A DNA stretch of 64,000 bases from contig NZ_LQBP01000011.1 in assembly GCF_001507545.1 (NCBI RefSeq), forward strand, positions 1-64,000. Direction: 5' to 3'. Origin of the DNA: Ruegeria profundi. Lineage in GTDB: Bacteria > Pseudomonadota > Alphaproteobacteria > Rhodobacterales > Rhodobacteraceae. The translations under genes and the position numbers were made by a program. Below the pieces are notes generated by a model, which searched no databases, was not told where the DNA came from, and saw only the letters and a list, made by a program, of their open reading frames with translations. Shown here piece by piece: positions 50,602 to 61,352 of this stretch (position 1 is its first letter; each line of letters starts with the position of its first letter).

Positions 50602-51365
50602 CCGGGATCGGCTTTCATATCGAGGGTGCGGTGGCGGTTCTGACCTTGGAAAATGAGGCTAAGCTGAACGCACTGACCACCGACATGCTCGACGCGCTGG
50701 AGGCAAGAGTGCAGGAGGTCGAGCGCAGACCGGAAATCCGCGCGATAATCGTGACCGGGGCAGGGGAAAAGGTCTTTTGCTGCGGGGCAGATATTGGCGC
50801 GTGGGGTAATCTTAGCCCTGCCGAATTCGCACGCCATTGGGTGCGCGATGGGCATCGCATTTTCGACCGGTTGGCTCGTTTGGGCAAACCCACCATTGCT
50901 GCCATGAACGGTCACGCATTTGGTGGAGGGCTGGAATTGGCCAGCTGCTGCGATCTGCGTGTGATGGCCCCGCGCGCGACGCTGGCCCTGCCCGAAGCGC
51001 GAATTGGCATCGTGCCGGGGTGGTCGGGCACGCAGCGTCTGACCCGGCTGATCGCAGAAGGCGCGGTGAAAGAGATGGCGTTGTTCGGTCGCCGCATCGG
51101 TGCGGACCGAGCCGTTGCGCTGGGCTATGCCGCTGAGGTGGCAGACGACGTTCTGGCCCGTGCGCTTGAGATCGCTGCCGAATTGCAGTCCCTATCCCCA
51201 CGCGCGACCGAGATATCCAAGAACATGATCCATGCAGCCGTGGGTGAAGATGCCCACGCGATTGTCGAAGCGCTGGGCAGTGCGGCGGCAGCGGCCTCAG
51301 CGGATCGGGACGAAGGCGTTGCAGCCTTCATGGAAAAACGAAACCCCTTGTTTTCTGGCCTTTGA
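50598..51365 (+). CDS. enoyl-CoA hydratase/isomerase family protein
   Basis: 255 residues. The crotonase fold is clear: VFCCGADIGAW and NGHAFGGGLELASCCDLRVM form the oxyanion hole, and LPEARIGIVPGWSGTQRL holds the usual catalytic Glu. Crotonases hydrate, isomerise or cleave CoA esters. With an aldehyde dehydrogenase gene 4 bp downstream, a hydration followed by aldehyde release is possible, as in ferulate breakdown. The real reaction is not known. Confidence 0.88.
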   Translation: MTGIGFHIEGAVAVLTLENEAKLNALTTDMLDALEARVQEVERRPEIRAIIVTGAGEKVFCCGADIGAWGNLSPAEFARHWVRDGHRIFDRLARLGKPTIAAMNGHAFGGGLELASCCDLRVMAPRATLALPEARIGIVPGWSGTQRLTRLIAEGAVKEMALFGRRIGADRAVALGYAAEVADDVLARALEIAAELQSLSPRATEISKNMIHAAVGEDAHAIVEALGSAAAAASADRDEGVAAFMEKRNPLFSGL

Positions 51366-51369
51366 CCAC

Positions 51370-52893
51370 ATGAATGACATGACCATAAACCCCGCCATCC
51401 CGTTTGAACTGCCCGCGCTGTTCGAAGGTCGGCACCTGATCAATGGCGCATGGATGGATAGCGCTTCGGGAGAGACGTTCGAACGTCGCTCGCCCTCTCA
51501 TGGGCATATCGTCAGCCGCTCTGCTCTGGGGCAAGAGGCCGAGGCTGAAGCCGCGATTGCCGCCGCCCGCACCGCATTCGACAGCGGTGTCTGGAGCCGT
51601 GCATCAGGCAAGGAGCGCGCGACCGTGTTGCTGAAAGTGGCGGACTTGATTGAGCAGAATGTCGATCGCATCGCCCTGATCGAAACGCTGGAAAGCGGCA
51701 AGCCGATCAGCCAGTCCAAAGGTGAGGTTGGCGGTGCCGCGGATTTGTGGCGCTATGCGGCTTCGCTTGCTCGCAGCACCCATGGCGACAGCCACAATAC
51801 ACTGGGCGCGGATATGATGGGCGTTGTGCTGAAAGAACCCATTGGTGTGGTTTCGATCATCACGCCGTGGAATTTCCCGTTCTGGATTCTCAGCCAGAAA
51901 CTGCCTTTTGCCTTGGCTGCGGGCTGTACGGTGGTCGTCAAACCGTCGGAAATGACGCCCTCGACCACGCTGATGTTGGGTGAGCTGCTGGTCGAGGCGG
52001 GCCTGCCCGCAGGTGTGTGCAATATCGTGCTGGGTTACGGCGTTCCGGTGGGTGCCGTGATGTCCAGCCACAAGGCCGTGGATATGGTCAGCTTCACGGG
52101 GTCGACGGCCGTGGGCAAGACGATCAGCGCGGCTGCATCAGGCACACTGAAGAAAGTCGCGCTGGAGCTTGGCGGTAAGAACCCGCAGGTGATCTTTCCT
52201 GACGCCGATCTGGATGCGGCGGCGGATGCCGTTGTGTTTGGCGTCTATTTCAATGTGGGCCAGTGCTGTAATTCCAGCAGCCGGATCATCGTGCATGAGG
52301 ATATTGCCCAAGAGTTTTGCGACCGCGTTATCGCCCTGTCCCGCAAAGTAAAATTCGGTGATCCGCTGGACCCGTCCACGCAGGTGGGCGCCATCGTCAC
52401 GGCCGAGCACAACGCTAAGATTGATACCTATGTTAAACAGGCCCGGGCCTCGGGCGCGACCGTCGCGCTGGGCGGAGATCGGTTGACGGTCGAAGGGCTG
52501 GGCGATCAGTTCTACCAACCTACCGTGATCACTGATGTTGATCCGGACATGCCCATTGCAAGGGACGAGGTTTTTGGCCCGGTTTTGTCAGTCATGACGT
52601 TCAAAACACTGGACGAGGCTGTCGCCCTGACCAATGATAGCGACTACGGTTTGTCGGCGGGTGTCTGGAGTACGGATGTCCACACATGCCTTGAATTCGC
52701 ACGGCGTGCAGAAACGGGAACGGTTTGGACCAACACCTGGATGGACGGCTTCCCAGAAGTGGCCTTTGGAGGGTTCAAACAATCCGGACAGGGAAGGGAA
52801 ATCGGGCGCTATGGATTCGAGGAGTTTTTGGAAGTGAAATCGGTGGTCATGCGTATCGGGAACACCCGTTCCCCATGGGTGCCTAAGGACTGA
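51370..52893 (+). CDS. aldehyde dehydrogenase
   Basis: 507 residues from ATG 51370 ([15 protein letters not shown]). Conserved parts: [30 protein letters not shown] for NAD binding, [10 protein letters not shown] with the general base Glu, and [12 protein letters not shown] with the catalytic Cys. The end [21 protein letters not shown] matches betaine- and aminobutyraldehyde-type enzymes in layout. It should oxidise an aldehyde produced by the pathway. 4 bp after the hydratase stop. Confidence 0.92.
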   Translation: MNDMTINPAIPFELPALFEGRHLINGAWMDSASGETFERRSPSHGHIVSRSALGQEAEAEAAIAAARTAFDSGVWSRASGKERATVLLKVADLIEQNVDRIALIETLESGKPISQSKGEVGGAADLWRYAASLARSTHGDSHNTLGADMMGVVLKEPIGVVSIITPWNFPFWILSQKLPFALAAGCTVVVKPSEMTPSTTLMLGELLVEAGLPAGVCNIVLGYGVPVGAVMSSHKAVDMVSFTGSTAVGKTISAAASGTLKKVALELGGKNPQVIFPDADLDAAADAVVFGVYFNVGQCCNSSSRIIVHEDIAQEFCDRVIALSRKVKFGDPLDPSTQVGAIVTAEHNAKIDTYVKQARASGATVALGGDRLTVEGLGDQFYQPTVITDVDPDMPIARDEVFGPVLSVMTFKTLDEAVALTNDSDYGLSAGVWSTDVHTCLEFARRAETGTVWTNTWMDGFPEVAFGGFKQSGQGREIGRYGFEEFLEVKSVVMRIGNTRSPWVPKD

Positions 52894-52949
52894 TAAAAAA
52901 ACGCCGACAGACAAAAAACAAGAAAATCGCATTTAGGGAGGAAATTAAA

Positions 52950-54200
52950 ATGCGCAAACTGCTGAAAACAAAATCGGTTATTGTGGCCGGGCTGCTATGT
53001 ACATCCAGCCTCGTACACGCGGAAGAGGTCGAGGTTCTGCACTGGTGGACCTCGGGCGGCGAGGCCGCGGCACTGAACGTTCTGAAAGATGACCTGTCCG
53101 GCCAGGGCATCGGCTGGACAGACATGCCGGTTGCCGGTGGCGGTGGCGAGCAGGCAATGACCGTTCTGCGCGCGCGCGTTACCGCCGGCAACGCGCCGAC
53201 TGCCGTGCAGGCGCTTGGTTTCGACATTCAGGACTGGGCCGCGCAGGGTGCGTTGGCTGACTTGAACGATGTTGCTGCCCAAGAAGGCTGGGACGAGGTT
53301 GTTCCGGATGCGCTAAAGGCTTTTGCCAAGCATGATGGGAAGTGGGTCTCCGCACCCGTTAACGTGCATTCGACCAATTGGGTCTGGGCCAACAAGGCGG
53401 TGCTGGACGCAAACGGAATTGCCCCGCCAACCTCGTGGGATGAGTTTGTCGCCGCTGTCGAGACGTTGAAAGGTGCCGGAGTTACTCCGATCGCGCATGG
53501 CGGTCAGGCCTGGCAGGATGCCACGATATTTGACGCGGTGGTTATGTCCACGTTGGGGCCCGACGGCTACAAGGCCGCGTTCATTGATCTGGACGAAGAA
53601 GTTCTGGGCGGCGAGGCCATGAAAGAAGCCTTCGACCGCATGGCCTTTATCCGCGACAATGTTGACGAGAATTTCTCGGGCCGCGACTGGAACCTTGCCA
53701 CCGCGATGGTGATCAATGGCGAGGCCGGTTTCCAGATGATGGGCGATTGGGCAAAGGGTGAGTTTCTGAACGCGGGCAAGGTTCCGGGTCAGGACTTCCT
53801 GTGCTTCCGTTTCCCGGGTACGGCGGAACAGGTGACGTTCAATGCCGACCAGTTCATGATGTTCGATCAGGGCGGTTCGGTGTCCGAAGAACAGGCGGCG
53901 CTGGCCAGTGCGATCCTATCGCCTTCGTTCCAGTCCGCGTTCAACGTGGTCAAGGGCTCGGTCCCGGCACGCACCGACGTCAGCGACGCTGACTTCGATG
54001 ATTGCGGCAAGCAAGGCATGAAAGATCTGGCGGCGGCTGCGGCTTCGGGCAACCTGTTCGGGTCCATGGCCCATGGCCACGCGGCGCCAGCCTCGGTCAA
54101 GAATGCGGTCTATGACGTCGTCACGGCGCATTTCAACGGCGAGTATGACAGTGAAACTGCCGTGACCGAACTGGTCGACGCGGTGTCCATCGCCAAGTGA
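52950..54200 (+). CDS. sugar ABC transporter substrate-binding protein (CUT1)
   Basis: 416 residues with a signal peptide (about 1-24, ending LVHA) and mature start [18 protein letters not shown]. The segment [21 protein letters not shown] is very close to the glucose/mannose binding proteins of the GtsA type, suggesting a hexose-like ligand. GGAGG ribosome site at 52938-52942. It is followed by a hairpin at 54220-54239 that could lower expression of the permeases relative to this protein. Confidence 0.92.
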   Translation: MRKLLKTKSVIVAGLLCTSSLVHAEEVEVLHWWTSGGEAAALNVLKDDLSGQGIGWTDMPVAGGGGEQAMTVLRARVTAGNAPTAVQALGFDIQDWAAQGALADLNDVAAQEGWDEVVPDALKAFAKHDGKWVSAPVNVHSTNWVWANKAVLDANGIAPPTSWDEFVAAVETLKGAGVTPIAHGGQAWQDATIFDAVVMSTLGPDGYKAAFIDLDEEVLGGEAMKEAFDRMAFIRDNVDENFSGRDWNLATAMVINGEAGFQMMGDWAKGEFLNAGKVPGQDFLCFRFPGTAEQVTFNADQFMMFDQGGSVSEEQAALASAILSPSFQSAFNVVKGSVPARTDVSDADFDDCGKQGMKDLAAAAASGNLFGSMAHGHAAPASVKNAVYDVVTAHFNGEYDSETAVTELVDAVSIAK

Positions 54201-54219
54201 CCAGGTGATCCTCCCGATG

Positions 54220-54239
54220 GGGCGGCTTTCGGGCCGCCC
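54220..54239 (+). terminator. hairpin between binding protein and permease genes
   Basis: GGGCGGC (54220-54226) pairs with GCCGCCC (54233-54239), 20 bp after the binding-protein stop. No T-run follows, so partial termination or mRNA stabilisation is the likely role. Confidence 0.6.
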
Positions 54240-54292
54240 TGTCCCAAGAGGGCGCTCAACGCCTTAAAACACTACTTGCAGGAGGGCGCGCC

Positions 54293-55186
54293 ATGGCTGT
54301 TTCAGCCGACGCGGATTTCAAGACTCGCCTTCAGAACTGGATTCCCAAACTGGTCCTGTCCCCATCCATCGCGATGATGACGGTGTTCGTTTACGGGTTT
54401 ATTCTGTTCTCGGTCTACCTTTCCTTCACCGACAGCCGCATCCTGCCGACCTTTGGATGGGTCGGTTGGGAAAACTATGACAAGCTATGGCGGCTCAGTC
54501 ATTGGGAAACCTCGCTGATCAACATGGGCATCTTCGCAAGCCTATACATCGTGATCTGCACGTGTATCGGGCTTGGGTTGGCGATCTTTCTCGATCAGAA
54601 AATCCGTGGTGAGGGGCTGCTGCGCCCGATCTACCTGTACCCAATGGCGCTAAGCTTCATTGTGACCGGCACCGCGTGGAAATGGTTTCTTGATCCCGGC
54701 ATCGGGTTGGAAAACGTGATGCAGACCTGGGGTTGGGAAAGCTTTGAGTTCGACTGGATCAAAGACCGCAATTTCGCGATTTACACGGTCGTTCTGGCGG
54801 CGGTCTGGCAAACCAGCGGGTTTGTCATGGCCATGTTCCTGGCTGGGTTGCGCGGGATCGACAACGAAATCCTGCGCGCGGCGCAGATGGATGGTGCGTC
54901 TAACTGGAACCTCTATCGCCGGATCATCATCCCTCAATTGCGCCCTGCCTTCCTGTCGGCCTTCGTGATCCTAAGCCACCTTGCGATCAAGACTTTCGAC
55001 CTTGTGATCGCGCTGACCGGCGGTGGTCCGGGCCGTGCAACCGAATTGCCTGCGACCTTCATGTACTCCTACACCTTCACGCGGAACCAGATGGGGATTG
55101 GTGCAGCCTCGGCCACGATCATGCTGATGACCATCGCAGCGATCATGATCCCCTATCTCTACGCCGAACTGCGGGAGAAACGCTGA
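54293..55186 (+). CDS. sugar ABC transporter permease 1
   Basis: 297 residues from ATG 54293 behind GGAGG. Six membrane segments, with the permease EAA loop IDNEILRAAQMDGASNWNLYRRIIIPQLRPA before the fifth, which contacts the ATPase. The N-terminal MFS-like start (SIAMMTVFVYGFILFSVYLSF) is typical of CUT1 permeases. Shares one base with the next permease's start. Confidence 0.92.
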   Translation: MAVSADADFKTRLQNWIPKLVLSPSIAMMTVFVYGFILFSVYLSFTDSRILPTFGWVGWENYDKLWRLSHWETSLINMGIFASLYIVICTCIGLGLAIFLDQKIRGEGLLRPIYLYPMALSFIVTGTAWKWFLDPGIGLENVMQTWGWESFEFDWIKDRNFAIYTVVLAAVWQTSGFVMAMFLAGLRGIDNEILRAAQMDGASNWNLYRRIIIPQLRPAFLSAFVILSHLAIKTFDLVIALTGGGPGRATELPATFMYSYTFTRNQMGIGAASATIMLMTIAAIMIPYLYAELREKR

Positions 55187-56067
55187 TGTCCCAGGCAACT
55201 CAGGATACCGCAATTCGCACCGGGCGTGTCACGCGGACGCTGATCTATCTGGTGCTGCTGTTGTTCGGTCTGTTCTACCTGCTGCCGCTTTACGTGATGC
55301 TGGTGAACTCGGTCAAACCGCTGGAAGAGATCACCGGCGGAGGCATGATGAACCTGCCGCAGGTCTTTACGATTGAGCCGTGGCTGAAGGCATGGTCATC
55401 GGCCCAGATCGGTGTCGATCCGACGGGTCTGAAGCCCTATTTCTGGAATTCCATCAAGATGGTCGTTCCGGCGGTGATCGTCTCGACGATTCTCGGCGCA
55501 CTGAACGGCTATGTGCTGACCAAGTGGCGGTTCAAATACGACACCATCCTGTTCGGGCTTATGCTGTTTGCCTGTTTTATCCCGTTCCAGATCGTCCTGA
55601 TCCCGATGGCGCGGATGCTGGGTATCATCGGCCTGGCGGGCACAACCTGGGGTCTGGCGCTTGTTCACGTGGTCTATGGGATCGGCTTTACGACGCTTTA
55701 TTTCCGCAACTACTACGCCGTGTTCCCGACCGAACTGATCCGGGCGGCGCAAATTGATGGGGCCGGGTTCTTCCAGATTTTCTGGCGTATCCTGCTGCCC
55801 AGTTCAGGGCCAATCGCCGTGGTGTCGATCATCTGGCAGTTCACCAATATCTGGAATGACTTCTTGTTTGGCGCGTCTTTTGCCGATGCGAATAGCCAGC
55901 CAATGACGGTGGCGCTGAACAACCTGGTGCAATCATCCACCGGGGTTAAGGAATACAACGTTCACTTCGCAGGCGCCATTCTGGCCGCCATGCCAACTCT
56001 GCTCGTCTACATCGTGGCCGGTCGATACTTCGTCCGCGGCCTGATGGCGGGTTCCGTGAAAGGATAA
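55186..56067 (+). CDS. sugar ABC transporter permease 2
   Basis: 293 residues. Six membrane segments and the EAA loop FPTELIRAAQIDGAGFFQIFWRI, located as in MalG-type proteins. It pairs with the previous permease. The stop is 7 bp before the ATPase start. Confidence 0.92.
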   Translation: MSQATQDTAIRTGRVTRTLIYLVLLLFGLFYLLPLYVMLVNSVKPLEEITGGGMMNLPQVFTIEPWLKAWSSAQIGVDPTGLKPYFWNSIKMVVPAVIVSTILGALNGYVLTKWRFKYDTILFGLMLFACFIPFQIVLIPMARMLGIIGLAGTTWGLALVHVVYGIGFTTLYFRNYYAVFPTELIRAAQIDGAGFFQIFWRILLPSSGPIAVVSIIWQFTNIWNDFLFGASFADANSQPMTVALNNLVQSSTGVKEYNVHFAGAILAAMPTLLVYIVAGRYFVRGLMAGSVKG

Positions 56068-56073
56068 GACCTG

Positions 56074-57186
56074 ATGGGTTTTCTGGACATAGACAACGCG
56101 ACCAAATCCTACGGGGCTGTCGAAGTTCTGCACAAGGTCGATATATCCGTGCAAGAGGGTGAATTCCTTGTGCTTGTTGGCCCGTCGGGCTGTGGCAAGT
56201 CCACCTTGCTGAACATGATCGCGGGGCTGGAGGAGATTACCAGCGGGGAAATCCGCATCAAGGATCAGGTGATGAACGGGGTTCACCCGTCAAACCGGAA
56301 CATCGCCATGGTTTTCCAAAGCTATGCGCTCTACCCCAATATGACCGTGGGGCAGAACATCACCTTTGGGCTTGAGATGCACGGTGTACCAAAGCCCGAG
56401 CGTGAAAAGGCCATGAATGAGGTCGCCAAGCTGTTGCAGATCGAACAACTGCTGGATCGCAAACCCGGCCAGCTTTCGGGGGGGCAGCGCCAGCGAGTGG
56501 CGATGGGGCGGGCGCTGGTGCGAAACCCTGATGTGTTCCTGTTTGATGAGCCTCTGTCCAACCTAGATGCCAAGCTGCGCGTGGACATGCGGACCGAGAT
56601 CAAGAAGCTGCATCAAAACCTCGGCACCACCATCGTCTACGTCACCCACGACCAGATTGAGGCGATGACGCTCTCCAGCCGCATTGCAGTCATGAATGGC
56701 GGCTATGTGCAGCAGCTTGGTACGCCGCAGGAAATCTATGACACGCCTGCGAATATCTTCGTTGCGACGTTCATGGGATCACCCGCGATGAACGTGGTGC
56801 CCGCAAAGGTTACCGTCCTGAATGGCCGCCCTCATGCTGAGGTCGCCTTGCATGACGGGTCGATGGCGCAGCTTCCCTTTAGTCAGGACAACCTGTCTGC
56901 TTGGGACGGGCGCGACATCCTGTTGGGAATCCGGCCGGAAACCATCACCGACATGGATGGTGCGGATCGGAAGTCTTCAAACATCGCGCAGATGACCAAC
57001 CGCATCGTGGTGACTGAACCCGCCGGCTCGGACACATTTGTTTCCATGATCCTCGGAGGACAGGATGTGATTGCCCGAATGCGTTCGGACGCCGAGGTCG
57101 CGCCGGGGCAGGATTTCATGTTCGCGGTGAACATGGAAAAGGCCGTGGCCTTTGACCCCGAAAGCGAGATGCGGATCACACCGTGA
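56074..57186 (+). CDS. ugpC: UgpC/MalK-type ABC transporter ATPase
   Basis: 370 residues. Walker A GPSGCGKST (36-44), the ABC signature LSGGQRQRVAMGRAL and Walker B VFLFDEPLSNLD are intact, followed by the switch His in YVTHDQIEAMTL. The C-terminal TOBE domain is typical of CUT1 ATPases. The stop overlaps the next gene by 4 bp, so importer and catabolic enzymes are one translation unit. Confidence 0.92.
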   Translation: MGFLDIDNATKSYGAVEVLHKVDISVQEGEFLVLVGPSGCGKSTLLNMIAGLEEITSGEIRIKDQVMNGVHPSNRNIAMVFQSYALYPNMTVGQNITFGLEMHGVPKPEREKAMNEVAKLLQIEQLLDRKPGQLSGGQRQRVAMGRALVRNPDVFLFDEPLSNLDAKLRVDMRTEIKKLHQNLGTTIVYVTHDQIEAMTLSSRIAVMNGGYVQQLGTPQEIYDTPANIFVATFMGSPAMNVVPAKVTVLNGRPHAEVALHDGSMAQLPFSQDNLSAWDGRDILLGIRPETITDMDGADRKSSNIAQMTNRIVVTEPAGSDTFVSMILGGQDVIARMRSDAEVAPGQDFMFAVNMEKAVAFDPESEMRITP

Positions 57187-58673
57187 CGCGTGCAGACGTC
57201 ATAATCATCGGCTCTGGCATTGGCGGGGCGACTCTGGCCGCAGCGCTGGCCCCGTCCGGACGCCGTATTCTGATCGTTGAGCGAGGGGAGCGCCTGACCC
57301 CCTCGCCACAGGATCGGGATCCGAAGGCGATCTTTGGCGACGGGTGCTTTCGGCCAGACGAAACGTGGCTGGACGGCAAAGGCCAGCCTTTTAACCCCGG
57401 TAACTATTATTGTGTGGGCGGGAACTCCAAATTCTACGGTGCGGCGCTGATCCGGTATCGACGTGAGGATTTCCAGCCGCGCGCGCATCTGGGCGGCAGT
57501 TCCCCCGGCTGGCCGATCTCTTATGAGGAACTAGAGCGCGACTATACCGCAGCCGAGCAGCTTTATGACGTGCATGGCGTCGTGAATGAGGACCCGACCG
57601 AGCCGCCCCACAGCGCAAACTATCCGCACCTGCCCGTGGCGGATGAGCCGGACATCGCGGATTTGCGAACGCGGCTCGGCCGTGCAGGTCTGACACCGTC
57701 TTCGGTGCCGCTTGGGGTGGATATCGACAGATGGCTGGCGGCAGGTCAAACGACCTGGGATGCATTTCCCAACACCTGCGGTGGCAAGATGGATGCGGAA
57801 ACCTCTGCCTTGGCAAAGGCGCTTGTGCACAAAAATGTCTCGCTTTTGACGGGGGCGACGGTACGGGAATTGATCGCGGATGCGACTGGCAAGATCACGG
57901 GGATCAAGGTCGACGGGCACGGCACGTTGAAGGCACCGCTGGTGGTGCTCGCTGCTGGTGCTGTTCAATCGGCGGCCTTGCTGCTGCAATCTGCGAATGA
58001 CGCCTATCCTAGGGGGCTGGCGAACCGGTCCGATCAGGTTGGGCGCAACTTCATGAACCACAACAGCTCGGCCGTGCTGGCCCTGCACCCTTTGCGCCGC
58101 AATCGGTCGATCTATCAGAAGACGCTGATGTTCAACGATTATTACAACAGTGACGGCAACGGCGGGCCGCCACTGGGCAATGTTCAGATGCTGGGCAAGA
58201 TCACAGGCCCGATCCTTGCCTCTCAGACCGGGTTGCCCGGCCCTATCGCCGCGCTGATTGCAGGCCGTAGCTATGATTTCTACGCCATGTCAGAGGACCT
58301 TCCGAACCCCGATAGCCGTGTGACTGTCGAAGGTAACCAGATCCGGCTGGATTGGAAACGTTCGAATTGGGCGGCGCATGAAGCTCTGGTGGAGCGGCTG
58401 AAAACGCACCTGCGCCGGTCGGGTTTTCCAATTGTTCTGTCGCGGGCATTCGACCGCCGAACACCATCCCACCAATGCGGGACCGCGAGGATGGGAAGCA
58501 ACCCTGACAACAGCGTTGTCGATCCCTTCTGCCGCAGCCACGATTTCCGAAATTTGTTCATCGTTGACGCGTCGGTCCTGCCGACCTCGGCTGCGGTGAA
58601 CCCGGCCCTGACCATCGCGGCGCTGGCCCTGCGCGCAGGCCGCCACATCATTGAGACGGAGTTTGCAGCATGA
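57183..58673 (+). CDS. GMC-family FAD oxidoreductase 1 (sugar-oxidase-like)
   Basis: 496 residues, GTG start at 57183. FAD-binding GSGIGGATLAAAL near the N-terminus is followed by GGNSKFYGAALIRY and a catalytic HQCGTARMG motif near residue 435, with AAVNPALTIAALALRAG at the end. The sequence resembles the shorter GMC proteins that oxidise carbohydrates at a ring hydroxyl (pyranose or C-glycoside 3-oxidase-like) rather than choline. It is encoded right behind the importer. The acceptor is not known. Confidence 0.85.
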   Translation: MTRADVIIIGSGIGGATLAAALAPSGRRILIVERGERLTPSPQDRDPKAIFGDGCFRPDETWLDGKGQPFNPGNYYCVGGNSKFYGAALIRYRREDFQPRAHLGGSSPGWPISYEELERDYTAAEQLYDVHGVVNEDPTEPPHSANYPHLPVADEPDIADLRTRLGRAGLTPSSVPLGVDIDRWLAAGQTTWDAFPNTCGGKMDAETSALAKALVHKNVSLLTGATVRELIADATGKITGIKVDGHGTLKAPLVVLAAGAVQSAALLLQSANDAYPRGLANRSDQVGRNFMNHNSSAVLALHPLRRNRSIYQKTLMFNDYYNSDGNGGPPLGNVQMLGKITGPILASQTGLPGPIAALIAGRSYDFYAMSEDLPNPDSRVTVEGNQIRLDWKRSNWAAHEALVERLKTHLRRSGFPIVLSRAFDRRTPSHQCGTARMGSNPDNSVVDPFCRSHDFRNLFIVDASVLPTSAAVNPALTIAALALRAGRHIIETEFAA

Positions 58674-59428
58674 CCGGGATTGCGTTGGTCACAGGTGGGC
58701 AGCAAGGCATTGGCCTTGGCATTTCGCGCGCGTTGATCGCGGGGGGATACAAGGTGGCGCTGGCGTCGCGCTCGGCCCCTGACAAACTAGCAGTGCAACA
58801 GGCTTTGGCCGAGCTTGGACCAAACGCGATCTATGTGCAGCATGATGTATCGGATATTGACCACGTACCCGCCATGCTGGATCAGGTTGAGGCTGACTTG
58901 GGTCCGATCACCGCTTTTGTCAACAATGCCGGCGTCGGCGCTCCGGTGCGCGGCGACATGCTGGAGCTGAAGCCCGAGAACTGGGATTTCGTTCAGAACA
59001 TCAACCTGCGCGGAGCCTTCTTTCTGGCGCAGGACGTTGCGCGGCGTATGCTGGCGCAACCTCAGGACCTTTATCGCTCGATCACATTCGTCACCTCGGT
59101 CAGCGCCACTATGGTGTCTATCGAACGGGCTGAATACTGCGTTTCAAAGGCGGCCGCGGCCATGATGGCGCAACTCTTTGCCGTGCGTATGGCGCCGCAC
59201 GGGATAGGTGTGTTCGAACTGCGCCCCGGCATCATCGCAACCGAGATGACGGCAGGTGTGCGCGACAAATACACCGACCGGATCGAAGGTGGCCTTGTAC
59301 CCGCCGCACGATGGGGTGAGCCCCAAGATATCGGGTCGGTCATTATGCCCATTGTCGAAGGCCAGATGCAGTTCGCCACCGGTGCTGCAATCCCTGTGGA
59401 TGGTGGCCTATCGATCACGCGTCTCTGA
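58670..59428 (+). CDS. short-chain dehydrogenase/reductase
   Basis: 252 residues. TGGQQGIG binds the nucleotide, NNAGVG is the structural motif, and catalytic Tyr/Lys are in EYCVSKAAAAMM with Ser in FVTSVSA. The second Gly-rich helix has ASRSAPDK, compatible with NADP. It overlaps GMC 1 by 4 bp. It probably reduces or oxidises a keto group in the same pathway. Confidence 0.9.
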   Translation: MTGIALVTGGQQGIGLGISRALIAGGYKVALASRSAPDKLAVQQALAELGPNAIYVQHDVSDIDHVPAMLDQVEADLGPITAFVNNAGVGAPVRGDMLELKPENWDFVQNINLRGAFFLAQDVARRMLAQPQDLYRSITFVTSVSATMVSIERAEYCVSKAAAAMMAQLFAVRMAPHGIGVFELRPGIIATEMTAGVRDKYTDRIEGGLVPAARWGEPQDIGSVIMPIVEGQMQFATGAAIPVDGGLSITRL

Positions 59429-59450
59429 GAAACTCTGAGGACAAATCAAC

Positions 59451-61043
59451 ATGTCTGACGGATATGATTTCATCGTGATCGGCGGCGGCTCGGCCGGGTC
59501 GGTCATTGCCTCGCGCCTGTCCGAAGAACCCTCGGCCAGGGTTCTGCTGTTAGAGGCTGGCTCAAACGACCGGCATCCGTTTTTTCACCTACCCGCCGGG
59601 TTTGCCAAGATGACCAAAGGCATTGGCAGCTGGGGCTGGTCGACGGTGCCGCAGAGGCACATGCAGGATAAGGTTTTCAACTATACGCAGGCCAAAGTGA
59701 TCGGAGGTGGCTCGGCCATCAATGCGCAGATTTACACGCGCGGTGCAGCACAGGACTATGACGACTGGCGTCAGATGGGGTGTGAAGGCTGGGGCTTTGA
59801 TGATGTGCTGCCCTATTTCAAGAAGTCCGAGGACAACGACACCTACGACAATGAGTTCCACGGCAAAGGTGGTCCGTTGGGCGTGTCGAGGCCTGCCGCG
59901 CCTTTGCCGATCTGCGATGCCTATATCAAGGCCGCCGGGCAGGTTGGTATCCCTGAAACCCGCGATGTGAATGGGGCGAAACAGGACGGGGCGGGGTATT
60001 ACCAACTGACCCAACGCAACGCGCGCCGGTCCTCGGCCGCGATGGCGTTTCTGGCGCCGAACCGGGGCCGGACGAACCTGACCGTCCGCACTGGCGCGCA
60101 GGTTCGGCGCATCATGATCGACCGCGGCCGGGCGACCGGGGTAGAAATGATGGATGGTGAGACAATCACCGCCGCGCAAGAGGTTATTCTGTCTTCGGGT
60201 GCAATCGGCTCACCACGTCTGTTGCAACTGTCGGGGATTGGTCCGGCAGATCACCTGGAAAGTCTGGGGATCAGACCGGTTTATGATCAGCCGAATGTGG
60301 GGGAAAACCTGCAGGATCACCTTGATCTCTACGCGATTTGCGAGGTGACGGGACCGCATACTTATGACCGGTTCGCCAAGTTGCATCTTTCGGCATTCGC
60401 CGGGCTGCAATACCTTCTCACGCGCAAAGGGCCGGTGGCGTCGAGCCTGTTTGAAACCGGAGGGTTCTGGTATGCCGATCCTGACGCGCGGTCGCCTGAT
60501 ATTCAGATGCATCTAGGGCTGGGCACCGGGATTGAGGCCGGGGTCGAAGCTATGCCCAATGGCGGCGTGACCCTGAACGCATGCTTCCTGCGGCCCCGGT
60601 CCCGCGGCTCGGTTCGACTGCAAAGCGCGGACCCGGCGGCGATGCCGTTGATCGACCCGAACTATCTGGCCGATCCCTATGACCGTGAGATGTCGATCCG
60701 GGGTTTGAAACTGGTGCAAAACATCCTCGCGCAGGATGCGCTGAAACCGTATGTTTTGGCCGAACGTCTGCCGGGGCCGGATGTGCGGACCGATCAGGAT
60801 TACTTCGACTTCATCTGTGTGCATTCCAAAACTTCGCACCATTGCGCAGGTACGTGCCGTATGGGCAGCGACCAAGAGGCCGTACTTGACCCACGTCTTC
60901 GGTTCAACGGGATTGACGGGCTGCGTGTCGCGGATGCCTCGATCATGCCCACTGTCAATTCATCGAACACCAACGCTCCGACCATCATGATCGCAGAGAA
61001 AGCAGCGGACATGATCAAACAAGATCAGGGATTTACACAATGA
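59451..61043 (+). CDS. GMC-family FAD oxidoreductase 2 (choline-dehydrogenase-like)
   Basis: 530 residues. GGGSAGSVIASRLSE binds FAD, KVIGGGSAINAQIYTRGA is the GMC signature 1, SSGAIGSPRLLQLSGIGP is signature 2, and HHCAGTCRMG holds the catalytic His, with NTNAPTIMIAEKAADMI at the end. It belongs to the alcohol/choline-dehydrogenase branch, distinct from GMC 1, so two separate alcohol oxidations are likely. It overlaps the next gene by 4 bp. Confidence 0.9.
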   Translation: MSDGYDFIVIGGGSAGSVIASRLSEEPSARVLLLEAGSNDRHPFFHLPAGFAKMTKGIGSWGWSTVPQRHMQDKVFNYTQAKVIGGGSAINAQIYTRGAAQDYDDWRQMGCEGWGFDDVLPYFKKSEDNDTYDNEFHGKGGPLGVSRPAAPLPICDAYIKAAGQVGIPETRDVNGAKQDGAGYYQLTQRNARRSSAAMAFLAPNRGRTNLTVRTGAQVRRIMIDRGRATGVEMMDGETITAAQEVILSSGAIGSPRLLQLSGIGPADHLESLGIRPVYDQPNVGENLQDHLDLYAICEVTGPHTYDRFAKLHLSAFAGLQYLLTRKGPVASSLFETGGFWYADPDARSPDIQMHLGLGTGIEAGVEAMPNGGVTLNACFLRPRSRGSVRLQSADPAAMPLIDPNYLADPYDREMSIRGLKLVQNILAQDALKPYVLAERLPGPDVRTDQDYFDFICVHSKTSHHCAGTCRMGSDQEAVLDPRLRFNGIDGLRVADASIMPTVNSSNTNAPTIMIAEKAADMIKQDQGFTQ

Positions 61044-61348
61044 TCCGCCATATCGTGCTGACCAAGTTTCGCCCCGACGTGACCGAGGAAACGGTTGCGG
61101 CCATCTATGCCGGACTCGCTGATGTGGCAGAAACACTGCCGGGTGCCAGCGGGTTCACTGGCGGCCGCAGTCAAAGCCCTGAACAGATTGAGCGCGGCTA
61201 TATGCATGGCTTCGTGATCGATTTCGACGATTGGGCGGCGCTGGAAGCCTATCAAAACAACAAAACCCACAAGGCGCTGGGCGCGCAGTTGGTCGAGAAT
61301 GCGATAGGCGGGATCGACGGCATACTGGTTTTGGATCTGGAGGTCTGA
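61040..61348 (+). CDS. Dabb-family small protein (dimeric alpha/beta barrel)
   Basis: 102 residues. IRHIVLTKFRPDVTEETV at the start and GYMHGFVIDFDDWAALEAYQ in the middle are typical of stress-responsive Dabb proteins. Relatives form dimeric barrels that bind small molecules, and some cyclise polyketides. Its place between GMC 2 and the aldolase-like protein suggests a catalytic or carrier step. Overlaps GMC 2 by 4 bp. Confidence 0.88.
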   Translation: MIRHIVLTKFRPDVTEETVAAIYAGLADVAETLPGASGFTGGRSQSPEQIERGYMHGFVIDFDDWAALEAYQNNKTHKALGAQLVENAIGGIDGILVLDLEV

Positions 61349-61352
61349 GGCG